12,766 nt of DNA, from contig JBBSMX010000120.1 of NCBI GenBank assembly GCA_038232935.1, forward strand, positions 1 through 12,766, written 5' to 3'. The notes under the pieces are model-generated. The model did no database searches. It was not told where the DNA came from and saw only the letters and a program-made list of their open reading frames with translations. This stretch comes from JBBSMX01 sp038232935. GTDB lineage: Bacteria; Bacteroidota; Rhodothermia; Rhodothermales; JANQRZ01. Every line of letters starts with the position of its first letter. Position 1 is the first letter of the stretch. Of this stretch, positions 11,547 to 12,766 are shown piece by piece. The position numbers and the translations under genes are program-made.

Positions 11547-12766
11547 ATGGCATCTTCCAAGCCCGAAGCCCTCCAGGGGCTCCTCGCCCGCATCGACGAC
11601 AAGAACGCCCGCATCGGCATTATCGGGCTCGGTTACGTCGGCCTCCCACTCGCCGTCGTCTTCGCCGAGGCCGGCTTCCAGGTCGTCGGCATCGACGTGC
11701 AGGAGCGCGTCACCGACGGTATCAACGCCGGTCACTCCCACGTCGAGGATATCCTCGACAGCCGGCTCGGCCCGCTCGTCGAGCAGGGGCTCATCACGGC
11801 CACGACCGACTTCAGCCTGCTCTCCGGCTGCGACGGCGTCTCGATCTGCGTCCCGACGCCGCTCCGGAAGACGGGCGACCCCGACATCTCGTACATCATC
11901 GCTGCGACGGAGCAGATCGCCGAGTTCGTCCACCCCGGCATGGTCGTCGTCCTCGAAAGCACGACGTATCCCGGCACGACGACCGAGGTCATCCTGCCTG
12001 CCCTCGAAGACCGTGGGCTCAAGGCCGGCGAGGACTTCTTCCTCTGCTTCTCGCCCGAGCGCGTCGACCCCGGCCGCGAGGACTGGACGACGATCAACAC
12101 CCCGAAGGTCATGGGGGGCGTGACGCCCGCCTGCGTCGAAGCCGGGGCCGCGCTCTACGGGGCCGCGCTCGACACCATCGTGCCCGTCTCCAGTCCCGAG
12201 GCGGCCGAGATGGTCAAGCTGCTGGAGAACACGTTCCGCTCCGTCAACATCGGCCTCGCCAACGAGCTGTTGCTGATGTGCGACAAGCTCGGGCTCGACG
12301 CCTGGGAGATCATCGACGCGGCGGCGACGAAGCCGTTCGGGTTCATGAAGTTCACGCCCGGCCCCGGCCTCGGCGGCCACTGCATCCCCATCGACCCGCT
12401 CTACCTCTCGTGGAAGCTCCGCACGCTCAACTACACGGCGCGCTTCATCGAGCTCGCGAGCGAGATCAACACGAACATGCCCGCGCACTGGGTCCAGAAG
12501 GTGCAGGACGCCCTGAACGAGGACGGCAAAGCCGTCAACGGCAGCCGCGTCCTCGTCGTCGGCGTCGCGTACAAAAGGGATATCTCGGACATACGCGAGA
12601 GCCCCGCGCTCGACATCATCCAGCTGTTGCAAGAGAAAGGGGCCGATGTCGTCTACCACGACCCGCACGTGCCGTCGCTGAAGCACGAGGGAATCGCGCT
12701 CACGAGCGTCGACGACCTCGACGTCGCCCTCGCCGAGGCCGACTGCACCGTCATCGTCACCGACCA
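11547..12766 (+). CDS. wbpA: WbpA-type UDP-N-acetylglucosamine 6-dehydrogenase (3' end outside window)
   Basis: 406 codons are visible with no stop before the right edge. Family members are about 430-440 residues, so only a short C-terminal part is missing. The N-terminal NAD-binding domain has GIIGLGYVGLPLA (GxGxxG at G27, G29, G32). The family motifs VPTPLRKTGDPD, VLESTTYPGTT and FSPERVDPGRED follow. The catalytic cysteine is C279 in PGPGLGGHCIPIDPLYLSWK. The C-terminal UDP-binding domain shows VLVVGVAYKRDISDIRESPA. The enzyme oxidises C6 of UDP-GlcNAc in two NAD-dependent steps to UDP-GlcNAcA in the cytoplasm. The GHCIPIDPLYLSWK form points to the WbpA group rather than WbpO/TviB. The ATG at 11547 leaves a normal N-terminal helix. 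Paired with the epimerase at 9723 it would give UDP-GalNAcA, or it may feed another UDP-GlcNAcA pathway. Confidence 0.93.
   Translation, partial: MASSKPEALQGLLARIDDKNARIGIIGLGYVGLPLAVVFAEAGFQVVGIDVQERVTDGINAGHSHVEDILDSRLGPLVEQGLITATTDFSLLSGCDGVSICVPTPLRKTGDPDISYIIAATEQIAEFVHPGMVVVLESTTYPGTTTEVILPALEDRGLKAGEDFFLCFSPERVDPGREDWTTINTPKVMGGVTPACVEAGAALYGAALDTIVPVSSPEAAEMVKLLENTFRSVNIGLANELLLMCDKLGLDAWEIIDAAATKPFGFMKFTPGPGLGGHCIPIDPLYLSWKLRTLNYTARFIELASEINTNMPAHWVQKVQDALNEDGKAVNGSRVLVVGVAYKRDISDIRESPALDIIQLLQEKGADVVYHDPHVPSLKHEGIALTSVDDLDVALAEADCTVIVTD

Noticed and set aside
11397..12686. 429-residue minus-strand open frame opposite the dehydrogenase
   Set aside because: The plus strand carries the complete WbpA motif series, including the catalytic Cys; the antisense frame is a GC-rich artefact.

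Overview
The window is high-GC, densely coded DNA with every recognisable gene on the + strand. The large secreted protein at 1912-5241 ends in a type IX secretion (T9SS) sorting domain, start codons mostly lack strong Shine-Dalgarno sequences, and a TAnnTTTG-type promoter box precedes the tyrosine kinase gene. Together these suggest the Bacteroidota/Rhodothermota group, most likely a high-GC Rhodothermota lineage (Salinibacter/Rubricoccus/Rhodothermus relatives). The taxon is inferred.

Layout. Bases 1-260 hold the possible 3' end of a gene (perhaps a transposase) and two copies of a 19-nt direct repeat. Bases 261-1357 hold a compact exosortase with Cys/Arg/His catalytic residues and a translationally coupled four-helix membrane partner. 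Bases 1544-1855 encode a very small secreted protein with two copies of a Cys-loop motif and a C-terminal hydrophobic helix plus Arg cluster, so it is probably the dedicated exosortase substrate. Bases 1912-5241 encode a 1109-residue lamin-tail-domain T9SS cargo protein. A 517-bp gap follows, with a dispersed inverted-repeat element, a strong hairpin and a candidate promoter.

Bases 5759-8802 carry exopolysaccharide export genes: a Wzc-type tyrosine autokinase/chain-length regulator with a poly-YG tail, and a small SLBB-domain export protein. After a 416-bp gap comes infA (IF-1). Then come a WbpP-type UDP-GlcNAc 4-epimerase (9723-10757), a DUF559 nuclease-fold gene overlapping its stop codon, a 300-bp mirrored-hairpin element containing a 17/20-bp minisatellite, and a WbpA-type UDP-GlcNAc 6-dehydrogenase that runs off the right edge.

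How they fit together. WbpA plus WbpP can supply UDP-GlcNAcA and UDP-GalNAcA for an acidic surface polysaccharide, and the Wzc-like kinase and SLBB protein would control its polymerisation and export. Exosortases typically occur in genomes and loci that make exopolysaccharide, so the first block probably anchors or releases a small surface protein in connection with that polymer. The most unusual points are the exosortase with its adjacent miniature duplicated-motif substrate, and the symmetric 300-bp repeat element into which the DUF559 reading frame runs.
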